Shown here in pieces: positions 39,783 to 40,477 of a stretch of 40,477 bases of DNA. The notes beneath the pieces are model-generated. The model was not told the origin of the DNA, made no database searches, and was given only the letters and a program-made list of their open reading frames with translations. The DNA is from JAUNQW01 sp043424615 (lineage in GTDB: Bacteria > Bacillota > Bacilli > Lactobacillales > Carnobacteriaceae_A). Where the stretch lies: NCBI GenBank assembly GCA_043424615.1, contig JBHWOX010000007.1, positions 1 to 40,477 of the forward strand, given 5' to 3'. Position 1 is the first letter of the stretch. The number at the start of each line of letters is the position of its first letter. A program made the position numbers and the translations under genes.

Positions 39783-40477
39783 CTAATAAGCGAAGACTTG
39801 TTCAATAAAGTGTTGGGCATCAGCAGTATGGGGATGTTGGAAGAAATCTTCACTATTGCGATCTTCTAGGATTGCCCCATCTTTCATGAAGACGGTACGG
39901 TCAGCAACTTCACGGGCAAAACCCATTTCATGGGTGACCACAATCATCGTCATCTGATCCTTTTCTGCTATATCTTTCATGACGTCGAGGACATCACCAA
40001 TGGTTTCTGGGTCCAAAGCGGAAGTCGGCTCATCGAATAACATGGCCTGAGGCCGCATAGCCAAACCACGGGCAATGGCCACCCGTTGTTGCTGGCCTCC
40101 CGATAATTGAGCCGGGCAAGAATCTTTTTTGTCCCACATATTGACTCGGGTGAGGAAAGTCTGGGCTTCAGCTTCGGCTTCTTCCTTTGATAATCCTCGA
40201 ACCTTAACCGGTGCTAGGGTGACATTTTCTAAAACCGTTAAATGAGGATAGAGTTCAAAATGCTGGAAAACCATACCAATCTCTTGGCGAATGTTTCGGA
40301 TGTCCGTTTGAGGATGGGCAATATTTTGGCCGAGAACATGCAGTTCGCCTTGGGAGATACTTTCTAAACCGTTGATGCATCGGAGGAGGGTGGATTTACC
40401 AGACCCTGAAGGGCCGATGACCGTCACTAATTCTCCCTTGTCAAAGTGAATATTTATATTCTTAAGGGCATGAAAAT
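39783..40477 (-). CDS. Amino acid ABC transporter ATPase (5' end cut by window)
   Basis: ATPase of the same importer. The reading frame stays open to the window edge, and the first codons visible give FHALKNINIHFDKGELVTVIG, so only about 15 N-terminal residues are missing. Walker A GPSGSGKST, signature LSGGQQQRVAIARGLA and Walker B AMLFDEPTSALDPE are all present, followed by the H-loop VVTHEMGFA. The apparent internal start at 40427 is not the true start. Promoter lies outside. Confidence 0.95.
   Translation of the reverse strand, partial: FHALKNINIHFDKGELVTVIGPSGSGKSTLLRCINGLESISQGELHVLGQNIAHPQTDIRNIRQEIGMVFQHFELYPHLTVLENVTLAPVKVRGLSKEEAEAEAQTFLTRVNMWDKKDSCPAQLSGGQQQRVAIARGLAMRPQAMLFDEPTSALDPETIGDVLDVMKDIAEKDQMTMIVVTHEMGFAREVADRTVFMKDGAILEDRNSEDFFQHPHTADAQHFIEQVFAY

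Overview
The window is low-GC Gram-positive chromosome. It carries the S10-spc-alpha ribosomal protein cluster in Lactobacillales order with no methionine aminopeptidase gene between adk and infA. It also has zinc-type S14 and L36, strong AGGAGG ribosome sites, several TTG/GTG starts, lipoprotein signal peptides and a MurT/GatD-type gene pair. I infer a member of the Lactobacillales, most likely Aerococcaceae (Aerococcus-like). That placement rests on overall appearance and not on a search. No rRNA, tRNA, CRISPR array, insertion sequence or prophage gene is visible.

Layout. 1-14268 (+): a structured leader and 29 genes from rpsJ to rplQ, including secY, adk, infA and rpoA, with an extra internal promoter before infA. 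Two short genes, rpmD (59 aa) and rpmJ (37 aa), are included. 14332-17525: a block of accessory genes between rplQ and ecfA, made of a CcdA/membrane-thioredoxin pair on the minus strand and a divergent transglutaminase-like lipoprotein. 17672-21929 (+): ecfA1-ecfA2-ecfT-truA, then a near-consensus promoter, an L13-type leader, and rplM-rpsI. 22176-32289: metabolic and envelope genes, namely glycerol dehydrogenase-like (-), a short-chain dehydrogenase, a PepSY lipoprotein with an Asp-rich repeat, a glycerophosphodiester phosphodiesterase, a diacylglycerol-kinase-like lipid kinase, an unusual signal-less protein with five PepSY-like units, a DUF924 protein (-), and an operon of two tandem luciferase-like monooxygenases plus an FMN reductase. 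32385-37306: a membrane-anchored CAP protein (-), a LysM cell-wall hydrolase behind a structured leader, an acyl-ACP thioesterase, and a divergent MurT/GatD pair. 37489-40477 (-): a polar amino acid ABC transporter of two permeases, a lipoprotein binding protein and an ATPase cut by the window edge.

How the genes fit together. The first third is translation and secretion housekeeping. The rest is dominated by envelope functions: exported thiol reduction, wall or exported-protein processing (transglutaminase-like, LysM, CAP, PepSY), lipid turnover (GDPD, DagK, acyl-ACP thioesterase) and peptidoglycan amidation.

The most striking observation is in the MurT/GatD pair. The GatD-like protein is full length and translationally coupled to MurT, but it has Gly where the glutaminase Cys should be and Tyr where the catalytic His should be. 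MurT keeps its ATP loop and zinc ribbon but has lost several family signature residues. This suggests a MurT complex that does not use glutamine, or a complex with a new amine substrate. Other points worth a look are the cytoplasmic five-PepSY protein, the thiol-redox pair next to a Cys-dependent lipoprotein, the paired-LLM flavin operon, the RNA-like structures before the LysM gene and beside gldA, and acidic tails on several ribosomal proteins.
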